Positions 44,428 through 53,658 of a DNA stretch of 64,000 bases are shown here, piece after piece. Position 1 is the stretch's first letter. The number at the start of each line of letters is the position of its first letter. Source of the DNA: Paenibacillus kribbensis (GTDB lineage: Bacteria > Bacillota > Bacilli > Paenibacillales > Paenibacillaceae); NCBI RefSeq assembly GCF_002240415.1, contig NZ_CP020028.1, positions 4,117,501-4,181,500 of the forward strand. The letters run 5' to 3'. The translations under genes and the position numbers were made by a program. The notes under the pieces are model-generated. The model saw only the letters and a program-made list of their open reading frames with translations. It made no database searches and was not told the origin of the DNA.

Positions 44428-44569
44428 GGTTTGCCTCCTCATATTGTTAAAAAGTATGTCAATTGCTTTCGGTCATGCTCTCCAATACCAGCGTTCATTA
44501 TGTAAACAGCGCCTCTTGGAGTGAGTGAATCTGCTTGAATGTTTCAATATGACTTATACATTCTTAAGT

Positions 44570-44598
44570 ATTGTACCATTTGCCGTGAAGGTTTGCCA
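44570..44598 (-). promoter_or_regulatory. Promoter candidate of tkt
   Basis: TGGCAA, 17 bases, TACAAT with an extended TG before the -10 box. The -35 match is weak. Confidence 0.4.
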
Positions 44599-44705
44599 GA
44601 TCGTTTATAGAGATGGTTGTCAAAATGTAACACAGAGTCCTCATATCAATATACCCGTTATGTATTAACCTCATTTAAAAAATGATAAAATCACGAAAAA
44701 AAACA

Positions 44706-44744
44706 CAAAAAAACAAAGCCCGTCATATCGACGGACTTTATTTT
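44706..44744 (-). terminator. Terminator of nfo-purU
   Basis: AAAGTCCGTC pairs with GACGGGCTTT, followed by GTTTTTTT on the minus strand. Confidence 0.85.
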
Positions 44745-44784
44745 ATAAAAAGGGTATATACAAAAATTTTTATAGATTTCAAGA

Positions 44785-45684
44785 TTAGTTAAATACGACC
44801 GTTTTGTTCTCATGCACCAGAATTCGATCCTCCACATGCCACTTCACGGCTCTTGCCAAAACGACCCGCTCAATCGTGCGGCCAATTCGTTTCAGCTCAT
44901 TTACATCATCTCCGTGGCTCACCCGCTGCACATCCTGCTCAATGATCGGGCCGCCGTCCAGTTCCTCAGTTACATAATGCGCGGTAGCGCCAATAATTTT
45001 CACCCCGCGATTATACGCTTGGGCATATGGCTTGCCTCCCACGAATGCAGGCAGAAAGGAATGATGAATATTGATAATCCGATTGCGGTAATGCTCAATA
45101 AACTTGGGCGAAATAATCTGCATATACCGGGCCAAAATGATAACATCGATGTCGTCACCAATGACCTCCAGTTGACGGCGCTCCGCCTCCGGCTTGGTAT
45201 CGGGTGTTACCGGAATATGATGATACGGGATGCCAAACGATTCCACATACTCCTTCATATCCAGATGATTACTAACTACCATTGCAATATCTGCGTCCAG
45301 ATCCCCGGCCTGCCATTGCCACAGCAGCTCTACCAAACAATGATCCTCTTTGGAAACGAAAATAGCCAGTTTTTTCTTGCGGCTGACCGCAGAAATCGTC
45401 CACTCCATACGGAATTGCTCAGCGACAGCCACAAAGTCCTGCTCCAGCTGCGGCTGGGCTGCACTCAAATTCGGCAGATCAAATTCAACTCGCATAAAAA
45501 ACATACCGCCGGACGGGTCCATTGTATATTGGTCGGATTGGACGATATTGGCCCCATGCTCGTACAAAAAGCGGGACACGGCCGCTACAATACCTGGACC
45601 ATCAGGACAGGATACGAGCATACGCGCGCGGTTTTCATGTGCAGATAAAGTGCTGTTTGGATGATGTTTTACGTGACGTTCCAT
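44785..45684 (-). CDS. purU: Formyltetrahydrofolate deformylase
   Basis: The 299 residues have an N-terminal ACT domain (about 20-100, VSCPDGPGIVAAVSRFL) and a formyltransferase-like catalytic domain with LARYMQIISP, NIHHSFLPAFVGGKPYAQA and TAHYVTEELDGGPIIEQD, typical of PurU. It hydrolyses 10-formyl-THF to formate and THF. The gene follows nfo after 22 bases on the same strand, so they are probably cotranscribed, although no functional link is evident. Confidence 0.95.
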   Translation of the reverse strand: MERHVKHHPNSTLSAHENRARMLVSCPDGPGIVAAVSRFLYEHGANIVQSDQYTMDPSGGMFFMRVEFDLPNLSAAQPQLEQDFVAVAEQFRMEWTISAVSRKKKLAIFVSKEDHCLVELLWQWQAGDLDADIAMVVSNHLDMKEYVESFGIPYHHIPVTPDTKPEAERRQLEVIGDDIDVIILARYMQIISPKFIEHYRNRIINIHHSFLPAFVGGKPYAQAYNRGVKIIGATAHYVTEELDGGPIIEQDVQRVSHGDDVNELKRIGRTIERVVLARAVKWHVEDRILVHENKTVVFN

Positions 45685-45706
45685 GTGGCTACTAATCCCC
45701 CTTAGC

Positions 45707-46834
45707 TTATACTGTTACTGGCAAATGACTGCCAGCAAACCAGGCAATCAGCCGTTGATTAATGTGTTCTTCGCTCAGCTCTGGAAAGAGCGCTGCTTCC
45801 GTGATCATGTCATACAGACGCTCCAGCGGCTCACGTGGATCGGCTTTTCTTGCTTTAGCATCATTTTTCAGCAGAGTCCAGGTGTCCAGCACAAATTTCC
45901 GCACATCCACATCCTGCTTTTTGAAGAATGAATGCAATTGCTCGACCTGACCCAAAAATTCATCTCCAAAGCGCTCCTTCACATTTCCGCGAAGCAAAGC
46001 AATTTCAACCTCATACATCGGACGCTGAGTTTTGGCTTCCTTTCCGATCCATGGCGTTTCCAAAATAAATGGACGCCCTTGAAGCGCTTCATGATGCACC
46101 ACATGATGAATGGTCTGATAGCCGATCCAGCCCGACCCAATCGGAGTATGGCGATCTTTACGAGCGCCGACTGGATTTTTACTGTCATTGATGTGAACCA
46201 CTGCAATGCGATTCAAGCCAACAATACGGTCAAATTGCTCCAAAACACCATCCAGATCGTTCACGATATCATAGCCCGCATCATGAATGTGGCAGGTGTC
46301 CATACAAACTGTAAGACGCTCGTTGTGCTCTACTTTATCTATAATAGAGGCAATCTCCTCGAAGCTGCGTCCCATTTCGGTACCTTTACCCGCCATCGTT
46401 TCAAGCGCAATATTAACATCTGTCTCCTTGACACCGTTCAGTACCTCGTTCAGACCATCAGCAATACGCCCGATCCCGTACTCTGCATCTTTATCGGTAA
46501 AAGCACCTGGATGCAGCACAATATTTTTCACACCAATCGCGTGTGTACGACGAATTTCCTCCTGAAGAAAGCTGACCGCCAGCTCATAGGTATTTTCTTT
46601 GTAGGAACCGAGATTAATGATATACGGGGCATGCACCACGATATCCTCCATCCCTTTTTCGGTCATTAACTGCTTGCCTTCTTCCAAATACATGGATTCC
46701 ATCGGCTTACGACGCGTATTTTGCGGTGCCCCCGTATATATCATAAACGAGCTGGACCCGTAAGAAGACGCTTCTTTTGTAGCACTGAGCAGACCCTTGT
46801 CCGAGAAGGACACATGAGAACCAATTTTCAGCAT
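45707..46834 (-). CDS. nfo: Deoxyribonuclease IV with C-terminal extension
   Basis: The 375-residue protein begins like endonuclease IV ([12 protein letters not shown]) and contains the zinc-ligand motifs [60 protein letters not shown] and RHTPIGSG, ending the usual fold at [10 protein letters not shown] near 275. It cuts abasic sites. About 80 residues follow beyond the usual end (about 295-375), a helical, charged extension not present in the 280-300-residue family norm. First gene of a two-gene unit with purU. Confidence 0.93.
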   Translation of the reverse strand: MLKIGSHVSFSDKGLLSATKEASSYGSSSFMIYTGAPQNTRRKPMESMYLEEGKQLMTEKGMEDIVVHAPYIINLGSYKENTYELAVSFLQEEIRRTHAIGVKNIVLHPGAFTDKDAEYGIGRIADGLNEVLNGVKETDVNIALETMAGKGTEMGRSFEEIASIIDKVEHNERLTVCMDTCHIHDAGYDIVNDLDGVLEQFDRIVGLNRIAVVHINDSKNPVGARKDRHTPIGSGWIGYQTIHHVVHHEALQGRPFILETPWIGKEAKTQRPMYEVEIALLRGNVKERFGDEFLGQVEQLHSFFKKQDVDVRKFVLDTWTLLKNDAKARKADPREPLERLYDMITEAALFPELSEEHINQRLIAWFAGSHLPVTV

Positions 46835-47041
46835 GATCCTGATTCATCCCCTTATCCTTATTTCCTGTTATGCTTGTCTTAATTTAATTTAATCATTTTA
46901 ACGTGATTATTGAAATCAAACAACATGGCTTTTATGGCATCCCGATCGGATGTGCTTATTCAAATGAATTTTTTTTTCTTGAAAAGGGTTATATTCTATA
47001 ACATATATATTTATTTGCGAATCGGAAGGAGAACTGGCTCC

Positions 47042-47956
47042 ATGAACATCATCGTATGCGGAGGTACTGGATTGGTAGGGAGGGCGCTGGTCAAAAGCCT
47101 GCTGGGCGACGGATACACTGTGAAGGTCATTACACGCAAGCCACTGGTAGGACACGAATCAAGTCCCCGCTTGCAATACATGAGCTGGAATGAATTGAAA
47201 CAAAGGCCTGAATTACTGGAAGGTACAGATGTGGTCATTAATTTGGCAGGCGAAACGCTCAATCAGCGCTGGACGGACAAGTCCAAACAAAGAATTCTTC
47301 AATCCCGACTATTGTCCGTTGCCAAACTGGCTCAAGCACTGAATGCGCTGCAAAAAAAACCGGAGGCCATCATTCAGGCGTCGGCAGTTGCCGCATATGG
47401 TACTTCCTTGACCGAAACGTTCGATGAAACGAGCCCGCGTCGTTCGGAAGATTTTCTTTCTCAGGTGGTCGAGCAATGGGAAGAGGCCGCTGGCGCCTAT
47501 CCATCCGATTCCCGTTTAATCAAGCTGCGTATTAGCCTCGTGCTGGATAGAAAAAAGGGGGCTTTTCCACTGATGAAATTGCCCTACAGATTCGGGTTCG
47601 GCGGCAGAATAGGCAGCGGTCATCAATGGATGAGCTGGATTCATATTGAGGATATCGTTCGTCTGATCACGTACTGCATCCATACGAAGGAAATCGTCGG
47701 AGCAGTGAACGCATCATCACCATACCCAGTGACGAACGACCAGTTTGGGAAAACAGTGGCTCAAGTATACCACCGTCCGCATTGGTTTCCCGTTCCAGGC
47801 ATTCTCGTTCAAAAGCTGCTCGGTGAGATGAGCACCCTTGTATTGGATGGCCAAAAAGTACTCCCGCGCAAAGCGCTGGAGCACGGATTTAAGTTTAACT
47901 ATCCTTCGCTGAAGGAAGCGCTGGAGGAACTCCATTCTCCTCATAAGCAGCGCTAA
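47042..47956 (+). CDS. TIGR01777-family NAD-dependent epimerase
   Basis: The start at 47042 follows GGAAGGAG; the longer frame from 46910 is unsupported. The 304 residues have a Rossmann start (IVCGGTGLVGRALVKSL), VINLAGETLNQRWTDKSKQRI, SAVAAYGTS and SWIHIEDIVRLI, then a C-terminal DUF1731 domain ending around ALEHGFKFNYPSLKEAL. Relatives include YfhF/YfcH and SDR39U1; the substrate is unknown. The gene is single and ends at a terminator. Confidence 0.92.
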   Translation: MNIIVCGGTGLVGRALVKSLLGDGYTVKVITRKPLVGHESSPRLQYMSWNELKQRPELLEGTDVVINLAGETLNQRWTDKSKQRILQSRLLSVAKLAQALNALQKKPEAIIQASAVAAYGTSLTETFDETSPRRSEDFLSQVVEQWEEAAGAYPSDSRLIKLRISLVLDRKKGAFPLMKLPYRFGFGGRIGSGHQWMSWIHIEDIVRLITYCIHTKEIVGAVNASSPYPVTNDQFGKTVAQVYHRPHWFPVPGILVQKLLGEMSTLVLDGQKVLPRKALEHGFKFNYPSLKEALEELHSPHKQR

Positions 47957-47962
47957 AATGAA

Positions 47963-48008
47963 AAGAGGAACTCTATTTGGCGGCATCTCACCAGCTCAGA
48001 GTTCCTTT
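47963..48008. terminator. Terminator between the epimerase and the immunity gene
   Basis: AGGAACTCT pairs with AGAGTTCCT, with five Ts on the plus strand and a weaker T-run on the minus strand. Confidence 0.75.
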
Positions 48009-48028
48009 TTAGATAATCCATTTTCATT

Positions 48029-48379
48029 TTAGCCTATCCCTTCAGCTATCCTCTCAACTATTTCCTTATCAAAATCATCTAGTTCAGCCATTAAAAGATC
48101 ATATTGTTTTATAGATTCAGAGGTGTTCAATACTCGAAGTACAGCAATACTGTAGTGTCCAAGAGTATCAATACCAAATAGCTTATTTACCTTCGGATCT
48201 CTGAACTGGCTAATATGCTTCAATTTTTCGATAATTTTTTCGTTGCAGAGCTTCTTTTTTGCTATCTGACTCATAGCATTCATCATAACCTGATTATGAT
48301 GAATATCCAGACACTCCACCAATTTATCGTCACTTATCTTTCCCTCTCGTATTTCTTTTGATAAAGTAAGTAGATTCAT
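48029..48379 (-). CDS. Putative immunity protein of the WXG100 toxin (116 aa)
   Basis: GGAG lies about 11 bases before the ATG at 48379; a TTG at 48400 overlapping the toxin stop is an alternative. The protein is acidic, all-helical by eye, with no signal peptide or membrane segment. The helices (KEIREGKISDDKLVECLDI, a Met/Gln/Lys-rich one, a hydrophobic GIDTLGHYSIAVLRVL one) suggest a small HEAT-like or helical-bundle fold. Its place directly after a polymorphic toxin gene, in the same AT-rich block, is the usual position of a cognate immunity gene; the function is inferred from that. Confidence 0.65.
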   Translation of the reverse strand: MNLLTLSKEIREGKISDDKLVECLDIHHNQVMMNAMSQIAKKKLCNEKIIEKLKHISQFRDPKVNKLFGIDTLGHYSIAVLRVLNTSESIKQYDLLMAELDDFDKEIVERIAEGIG

Positions 48380-48396
48380 TATTATACAATCTCCAT

Positions 48397-49602
48397 TCAA
48401 TCTAGTTTAACTGGCCCAAAGTTCTCCAAAAGATACTGCCGTTCATCCCTGTAATTGCTCCAGAGATGTTCTGCAAGATCCTTATTTCCAATTCTCTCTG
48501 CTTCTTTTATTTCCACCATATAAGCCCTAAGTTCCATGATAATTCTATTTTTGAATTCATATGTTACATCCAAACTTGGAAATCCTTTAGCCTTATCATC
48601 AAGGAAATGTTGATACTCATGTCGCAATGCACTAATTGAAGCATCCTCATATATATTCAGTTGACCAGGCTTCCCTGATCCTTTGGGAGCATACGCCATA
48701 ATATCTCTATCCAAAATCCTAACTTCAACGCCCGCTTCTTGTGTGTTTTTAATAATGTTACTCCACTCTTCTGGGTGAGAAAGTCTTCCCGGACCATAAA
48801 TATCCCTAAATGGGTCAGCATCATTTTTACCTAACATATTATCAGATAAACGTTTTGAAGTCCCTTCAGCTTCAACAATAGTCCCAGATTTCACCTCATA
48901 TTTTATTGATGATCCCAAACCAACTTTAGGCTTAATTACTGAGCTGACTCCTCCAAATAATCCTGCTGTACCGATCATATTAGCCCAGTGTTCCTTTGAC
49001 CAGGCATTTGTAGGGAATGTAGCTTCTCTGATCGTTCCATGTACACCAAAAGTCCAGAAGTTAAAAAAATCATTTGCTGAATCAAACTGCCTGGATGCTC
49101 GCTCCGCATATCCTTGATACAGGCCTTTCGGAATACCAAATGTCCAATAGTCTAAAAAACCTCCTACGGAATCATAGCGTTTTTCATACCTTTCCTCAGC
49201 AGCGTTCATGAAATCTTGACCAAGTTCCAATAAACTATCTGCCGATTTCTGAAACGCATTGCGTGTATCTGGAGCAGGAACAGCACATGCATTAGATGGA
49301 GGTGGTAAACAACTTGCGTCAATATTACCTGCTTCCATCAGATCTGCTAATCTGAATTTGTCTGCATGGTGACGCAACTCCCTCGCAATAGAATCCGTCA
49401 GGGTAACAAAGTCAGTCATATTCTTCTGAGAGACTTGAAATTGACTATAAAATTGTTGTTTAGTTGTACCATCCCATGATTGCTGCATAAAAGAAATTTG
49501 CTTCATCAATTGACTATTCATCTGAATCGCTGTTTTCTGTGCAAAGTCAAATTGCTTAGAGACGGTTATAAGTTGTTCAGGAGTCACTCTAATCGTTGTC
49601 AT
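48397..49602 (-). CDS. WXG100/LXG-type polymorphic toxin with HExxH motif (401 aa)
   Basis: GAGG is six bases before the ATG. Residues 1-95 are a helical hairpin with the WDG turn (about 43-45), as in type VII secretion substrates. Residues about 135-215 hold two similar segments (GFLDYWTFGIPKGLYQGY and DFFNFWTFGVHGTI) and then SKEHWANMIGTAGLFGGV, the pre-toxin linker type of LXG toxins. The C-terminal part has HEYQHFLDD (about 328), an HExxH zinc motif, and a downstream MELRAY Glu (about 357) that could be the third ligand. It may be a metallopeptidase toxin, secreted by a T7SS encoded elsewhere. The toxin role is inferred. Confidence 0.78.
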   Translation of the reverse strand: MTTIRVTPEQLITVSKQFDFAQKTAIQMNSQLMKQISFMQQSWDGTTKQQFYSQFQVSQKNMTDFVTLTDSIARELRHHADKFRLADLMEAGNIDASCLPPPSNACAVPAPDTRNAFQKSADSLLELGQDFMNAAEERYEKRYDSVGGFLDYWTFGIPKGLYQGYAERASRQFDSANDFFNFWTFGVHGTIREATFPTNAWSKEHWANMIGTAGLFGGVSSVIKPKVGLGSSIKYEVKSGTIVEAEGTSKRLSDNMLGKNDADPFRDIYGPGRLSHPEEWSNIIKNTQEAGVEVRILDRDIMAYAPKGSGKPGQLNIYEDASISALRHEYQHFLDDKAKGFPSLDVTYEFKNRIIMELRAYMVEIKEAERIGNKDLAEHLWSNYRDERQYLLENFGPVKLD

Positions 49603-50084
49603 AATTTACCTCGGTTCAAGTTCGTTATGACATGATAGCATTATTCAAATTTAAGGAAAACATCCTTATCTCCTAATTGTTATGAGAAGGATTAACCTTT
49701 CTACCTATGTCTAAAGGCTTAAACCCTCTCCAACTCAGCAATACATCTAGCAAGCTTTTCCATACATACTAAAAAGGCCAGACGGAATATCCCATCTAAC
49801 CTCTTGATAATACTTAGCTACACTAAACTCACGTACACACTGGCTACCGCAGACGAAGCCCAGCAGCCTCCAAATGATTCTCCTCCTATCGTTAACATTT
49901 TAATGAATTTCTGAACTTCTCTACTCCTCCACCGTCTTCTGTTCACCAGTCAAAGGTACAGTGTGTCCCTGTGTAATAAATTCTTTTCTATCAATTGACA
50001 TAGGCAAGGAGAGCACTACCACTCTCCACAAATTCACAAATTAAAAGGACGTTACCCGGATGGATTACGTCCTCTCTTGTTAGA
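49603..50084. other. 482-base AT-rich spacer, no gene
   Basis: Between the toxin gene and the nitroreductase terminator I find only short broken frames. Hairpin-forming GGAGAG/CTCTCC lies near 50005-50030. This may be decayed accessory DNA. Confidence 0.6.
50043..50073 (-). terminator. Terminator of the nitroreductase gene
   Basis: AGGACGTAA pairs with TAACGTCCT, followed by TTTTAA on the minus strand. Confidence 0.75.
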
Positions 50085-50759
50085 TTAGCCGTGAAAGGTC
50101 ACATTAGATTCGATTGGGTCACGACCTATACGAAAACTGTTTGCTCTAGCTTCTTTATCTGGATAACCAAAGGAAATTCCAAACAATAACTTCATGTCAT
50201 CGGATACACCCAATACTTGGCGTACCGCGTCAGCGTTCATGCCCAATACTGTCTGAGGGATGCTACTAATCCCGCGCGCAGCCAGTGACAGAAGGAACGA
50301 CTGGGCATACATGCCAATATCAGATGCGACACGCACATTATCTCCAAAGGAAGGCATGAATAGGAACGCAACATGCGGTGCACCGTAAAATTCAAAATTA
50401 CGTAACACTGTTTTAAAACGGCCTTCATGATCCTCACGAGCTATGCCCACTGCCTCATAGTATGTTTTGGCTTGTTCTTTTTGTCGTTCAGAATAACGAC
50501 CATAGTATTCTTTCATATCAAAAGTAAAATCACTTACGAATGTCCCTTTTTCAAATGCCGGTATCAAGGCCCTGCTAAGTTCCTCTTTCTTTGCGCCTGA
50601 AACGATATGAACATCCCAAGGCTGCGTATTGCAATTTGATGGGGTATACTGAGCATCCTCGAGAATCTCACGAAGCACCTCATCTTCAACTGGTGTAGAA
50701 AGAAATTGACGTATAGACTGCCGACTGCGTATAACTTCTTGAAAAGAATAATCAACCAA
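50085..50759 (-). CDS. Nitroreductase-family flavoprotein
   Basis: I use a TTG at 50759 with AGGAG nine bases upstream; the ATG at 50768 abuts that site. The 224-residue protein has RQSIRQFLSTPV near the N-terminus, the DAQYTPSNCNTQPWDVHIV FMN-binding segment in pieces, ASDIGMYAQSFLLSLAARG and a GISFGYPDKEA end, all typical of NfsB/YdjA-type enzymes. It reduces nitro or quinone compounds with NAD(P)H. It is divergent from a TetR gene, which likely represses it. Confidence 0.9.
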   Translation of the reverse strand: MVDYSFQEVIRSRQSIRQFLSTPVEDEVLREILEDAQYTPSNCNTQPWDVHIVSGAKKEELSRALIPAFEKGTFVSDFTFDMKEYYGRYSERQKEQAKTYYEAVGIAREDHEGRFKTVLRNFEFYGAPHVAFLFMPSFGDNVRVASDIGMYAQSFLLSLAARGISSIPQTVLGMNADAVRQVLGVSDDMKLLFGISFGYPDKEARANSFRIGRDPIESNVTFHG

Positions 50760-50812
50760 CCCAAACATCTCCTTTTTTAATAAAATTAGTAAAAATTATT
50801 AAAACGACATTC

Positions 50813-50924
50813 GTTGTTTAGCAACATATTTTATTTAAACAACAAATATTGTATAGTTGATGTTAAAGTAGAATCCACTTATTCTCAATCATCAGCTTTG
50901 GTGTTTTATTGCTTAAACAACAAA
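50813..50924. repeat. Operator-like repeats between nitroreductase and TetR genes
   Basis: TTAAACAACAAA occurs at 50835-50846 and 50913-50924, and a third, inverted, partial copy (GCTAAACAAC) lies at 50813-50822 within the inverted repeat GTTG-TTTAG-CAAC. These flank the likely promoters of both divergent genes and are candidates for binding of the adjacent TetR protein. Confidence 0.5.
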
Positions 50925-50967
50925 CCAATTTAAATGTTGCTTATGTTATAGAAAAGAGAGGGATAAT

Positions 50968-51549
50968 ATGGATGATATGAAAGTAGATCCACGTATTAAA
51001 CGGACAAAAAAATTATTAATAGAATCTTTTATAAAAATAGGTCAAAAAAAGGATTTCAAAAACATTACAATAAAGGACATTACGGAGGAAGCAACTGTTA
51101 ATCGTGCCACTTTTTATTCTCATTTTATTGACAAATACGATTTAGTAGATGTGGTCTTTACAGAAGATATATTAGAGCGCATTGTAAAAAATTTGAATCA
51201 TCACGATTTAAATGAAGAGACTATTGTGAAAATCTTTTTAACATTAACTGAGTTTCATACAGAAAAATCCACAGAATTAAGCTTACAATGTAGAAGAAGC
51301 ATTGAATCCTTTAGTTCAATACTTGAACAAAAAGTAAAAAAAGAACTGGAAAAATTATTTTATTCTTTACTTTTAAAACAACAACCTGAGTTGGATTCGG
51401 AAGCCTTAAAAATTGGTGCTGCTGTGTTGAGTCGGGGAATTTACGGAGCGTCTGTAGATTGGCAAAATAATAGTTCTCTTTCAGCAGAGCAATATATAAA
51501 AAAAGCCTTACCTTTTATGGTGACAGAAATAAATGATTTAAAAGGATGA
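50968..51549 (+). CDS. TetR/AcrR-family regulator
   Basis: AGAGGG precedes the ATG. The 193 residues start with the family helix-turn-helix (about 12-58, with FKNITIKDITEEATVNRATFY in two helices and HFIDKYDL), then an all-helical domain. The Lys/Ile/Asn-rich composition and AT-rich codons differ from most neighbouring genes, which suggests a transferred block. It probably controls the divergent nitroreductase gene through the TTAAACAAC repeats. Confidence 0.9.
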   Translation: MDDMKVDPRIKRTKKLLIESFIKIGQKKDFKNITIKDITEEATVNRATFYSHFIDKYDLVDVVFTEDILERIVKNLNHHDLNEETIVKIFLTLTEFHTEKSTELSLQCRRSIESFSSILEQKVKKELEKLFYSLLLKQQPELDSEALKIGAAVLSRGIYGASVDWQNNSSLSAEQYIKKALPFMVTEINDLKG

Positions 51550-51634
51550 CTATGATCGTCCTTCCTTTTCAAATTCCAAAACACTAGGATCTGTTATGGA
51601 TGAAAAAAGCAAAACCTAGGAGATAAATACAGCG

Positions 51635-51674
51635 AAAAGAAGACATCTTCCCCAAAGGGTTGATGTCTTCTTTT
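51635..51674. terminator. Bidirectional terminator after the TetR gene
   Basis: AAAAGAAGACATC pairs with GATGTCTTCTTTT. It lies between the converging TetR gene and the Tad operon. Confidence 0.85.
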
Positions 51675-51767
51675 GGAGGGAGCAACCTCACAAAACGAGA
51701 TTCACCACTTTTTTAATAGCTTCATACATTAAACGGGCTTCTTTTTCTACTATGCACACATAATAAA

Positions 51768-53594
51768 CTACCCTTCACCTAAGGAAGCGCTGGAAGATTT
51801 AAAAGAGTCCAACCGATAAGTATAGGATACACCAGCAATTTTAAAAGTGTCTCCCTCATTCAGGATGTACTCCTTGTATGGCACCATCAGCTCACCGTTC
51901 AAGATAGTTCCGTTCGTCGAGGACAAATCCTTGACGATGTGGCCTTGCCCTCCTGCATCTATACAAAGCTCAATATGAGAGCGGGATGTTCCTTCCGTAT
52001 GTTCTACAAATTGAACCAATTGCGGCTCTCTTCCGATGAAGAAGCTGCCTGCAACAAATTGGTCCGATTGCAATTGGATGCGCTCGGTCGCTCCACTTCC
52101 CGGTGTCTTGCGCTCTAGACAGGCAATCGGTGATTGCTGAACGTGTGGAGCATGTGTCTCTTGATCCGCACGAAGCAACACCGTTTCTTGCCTGGATGTA
52201 GCATGTAGCAGCTCCGTTATACCAGACAGCGACTTATAATATGCCTCGCTGGTATCACTGGCCTCCAAATCATTCCTCTGATCCGCACCTATCCCCTGCG
52301 GCTCGTGCAAGTTGTGACGTTCGGAAGCTGCACTTCTTTCTCCCGCATCCCGGCTACCCATATGTTCAGACTCCGGGTCAGGAAAAGACCATCGCCAGCT
52401 CTCTTGTCCTTGATCACTTGGATTGGAAGAACGGTTATCCTTATTCTGACGTCCTGCTATGAATCCGGTTAGCTTATCAACCTGATAACGATCATTTTTC
52501 CGCTGAACAGGTGAAGCAGCTCCTAACCATTCCGAATCCAGCACAGGGACTGAATCAGTGTAGATATGAGGCGAAGCGCCCTTGCGCCCCCATTTTCCCG
52601 TCCAGCTTATATAAGCGACCACAGCAAGTACCACCGTCAGCACAACGGAAATGATCAACGGTACGGTCTCAGAATGATCCAGATAAACGTAGCGCCACAC
52701 GATAGCCGAAGCGAGAAGACAGCCTAAAGCAATGTACGTTTTATACTTCTGCAACGCAGGCTCCGTTTCTTCTATTTCTACATCTACCTCGTCATTCTCC
52801 TGTGGCTTCACGGGCGGCTTGAGCCGATTGATCCGTTTAAGCTCCTGTATTTCCTGCAGTGTCTCCCGATTCTCTTGCCCATACACTCCACCACGTTCTG
52901 AATGATGGCGCAATGAGGACAGTTCATCACGCTTTCCTTGAGGCATATTTGGGATCAAGGCGTTCCTATTATTATGACTTTCTTCTATCCCTTCACCTTG
53001 GGCGCTAACGCTCTTTGCACTAGCCGCCATCCCTTGCAAAAGCAGCTCCTTCAACGATCGTAACTCAAACTCATTTCTATCACATAGCTCAAGTATGCGC
53101 TGCATATTTTCTCCCTGAAAGTGAGCCACACGAGTCATCAAACGAATAATCATCTGCTTAAATTGACTACCTGCTTGTCCTTCATACAATACAGCCTGTA
53201 AAGGAACATAGGTTAAACTGGCAGCTTTTCTTGAACCTGAACATTCAATAAAAATATAATCCTCATGCAAAATAAACTGCCTTATATTAAGCATATATTG
53301 AGGGCTGCGATGTAGGGCATCTGCCACTTCAAAAAGAATCCGATAAAACTCAGAAGTCGAAATTCCCCCGCCCTTCCATACCTGGGAAAGCATGCGTTGA
53401 CCTGAAATATCGTAGTGCAACTCAACCTGAAAATCGACTTCCTTTATTCTTAGTTCCAGAAGACCGGGAATCCGATTGCCAGTCATCATTCCGGTTTGCA
53501 CGGAATTTAAATCATCAGTCTTGAGTCCGCCTTCCTTGTTCAAAATCATAAATGTCCCGCTGTTCCGGGCAAAATCCCTGCTTAAACCAAACAA
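51768..53594 (-). CDS. FHA-domain membrane protein of the Tad operon (DUF6382-like)
   Basis: The start is TTG 53594 with GGAGG seven bases upstream. Of 608 residues the first 190 form a DUF6382-like domain, then an acidic linker, two membrane helices at about 290-335, a low-complexity segment and a C-terminal FHA domain (about 510-600) with FFIGREP, TSRSHIEL and DLSSTNGTILNG, the phosphothreonine-binding signature. It is the last gene of the pilus operon. FHA proteins often link such systems to Ser/Thr kinases; a partner kinase is not in the window. Confidence 0.88.
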   Translation of the reverse strand: MFGLSRDFARNSGTFMILNKEGGLKTDDLNSVQTGMMTGNRIPGLLELRIKEVDFQVELHYDISGQRMLSQVWKGGGISTSEFYRILFEVADALHRSPQYMLNIRQFILHEDYIFIECSGSRKAASLTYVPLQAVLYEGQAGSQFKQMIIRLMTRVAHFQGENMQRILELCDRNEFELRSLKELLLQGMAASAKSVSAQGEGIEESHNNRNALIPNMPQGKRDELSSLRHHSERGGVYGQENRETLQEIQELKRINRLKPPVKPQENDEVDVEIEETEPALQKYKTYIALGCLLASAIVWRYVYLDHSETVPLIISVVLTVVLAVVAYISWTGKWGRKGASPHIYTDSVPVLDSEWLGAASPVQRKNDRYQVDKLTGFIAGRQNKDNRSSNPSDQGQESWRWSFPDPESEHMGSRDAGERSAASERHNLHEPQGIGADQRNDLEASDTSEAYYKSLSGITELLHATSRQETVLLRADQETHAPHVQQSPIACLERKTPGSGATERIQLQSDQFVAGSFFIGREPQLVQFVEHTEGTSRSHIELCIDAGGQGHIVKDLSSTNGTILNGELMVPYKEYILNEGDTFKIAGVSYTYRLDSFKSSSASLGEG

Positions 53595-53658
53595 TTCATG
53601 ACCTCCTTAGCATATTCCCGATCTCCATAAGGCAGCATAATCTATCCAGGCGGGCATG

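Larger units (their letters stand above)
44428..44784. other. 357-base intergenic region upstream of tkt
   Basis: It holds the purU terminator at its right side and a tkt promoter candidate in the middle. The tkt leader of about 130 bases shows no riboswitch motif that I recognise, and I see no gene. Confidence 0.65.

Noticed and set aside
42949..44505. 518-codon plus-strand frame opposite tkt
   Set aside because: It is antisense to a clear transketolase gene; the composition (Cys/Arg/Ser-rich) is that of a shadow frame.
44810..45660. 278-codon plus-strand frame opposite purU
   Set aside because: Shadow of the purU coding strand, no start signal.
49603..50084. Remnant gene with AGGAGGAG ribosome-like site
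   Set aside because: The frame after it closes within ten codons and no homologous remnant is recognisable.
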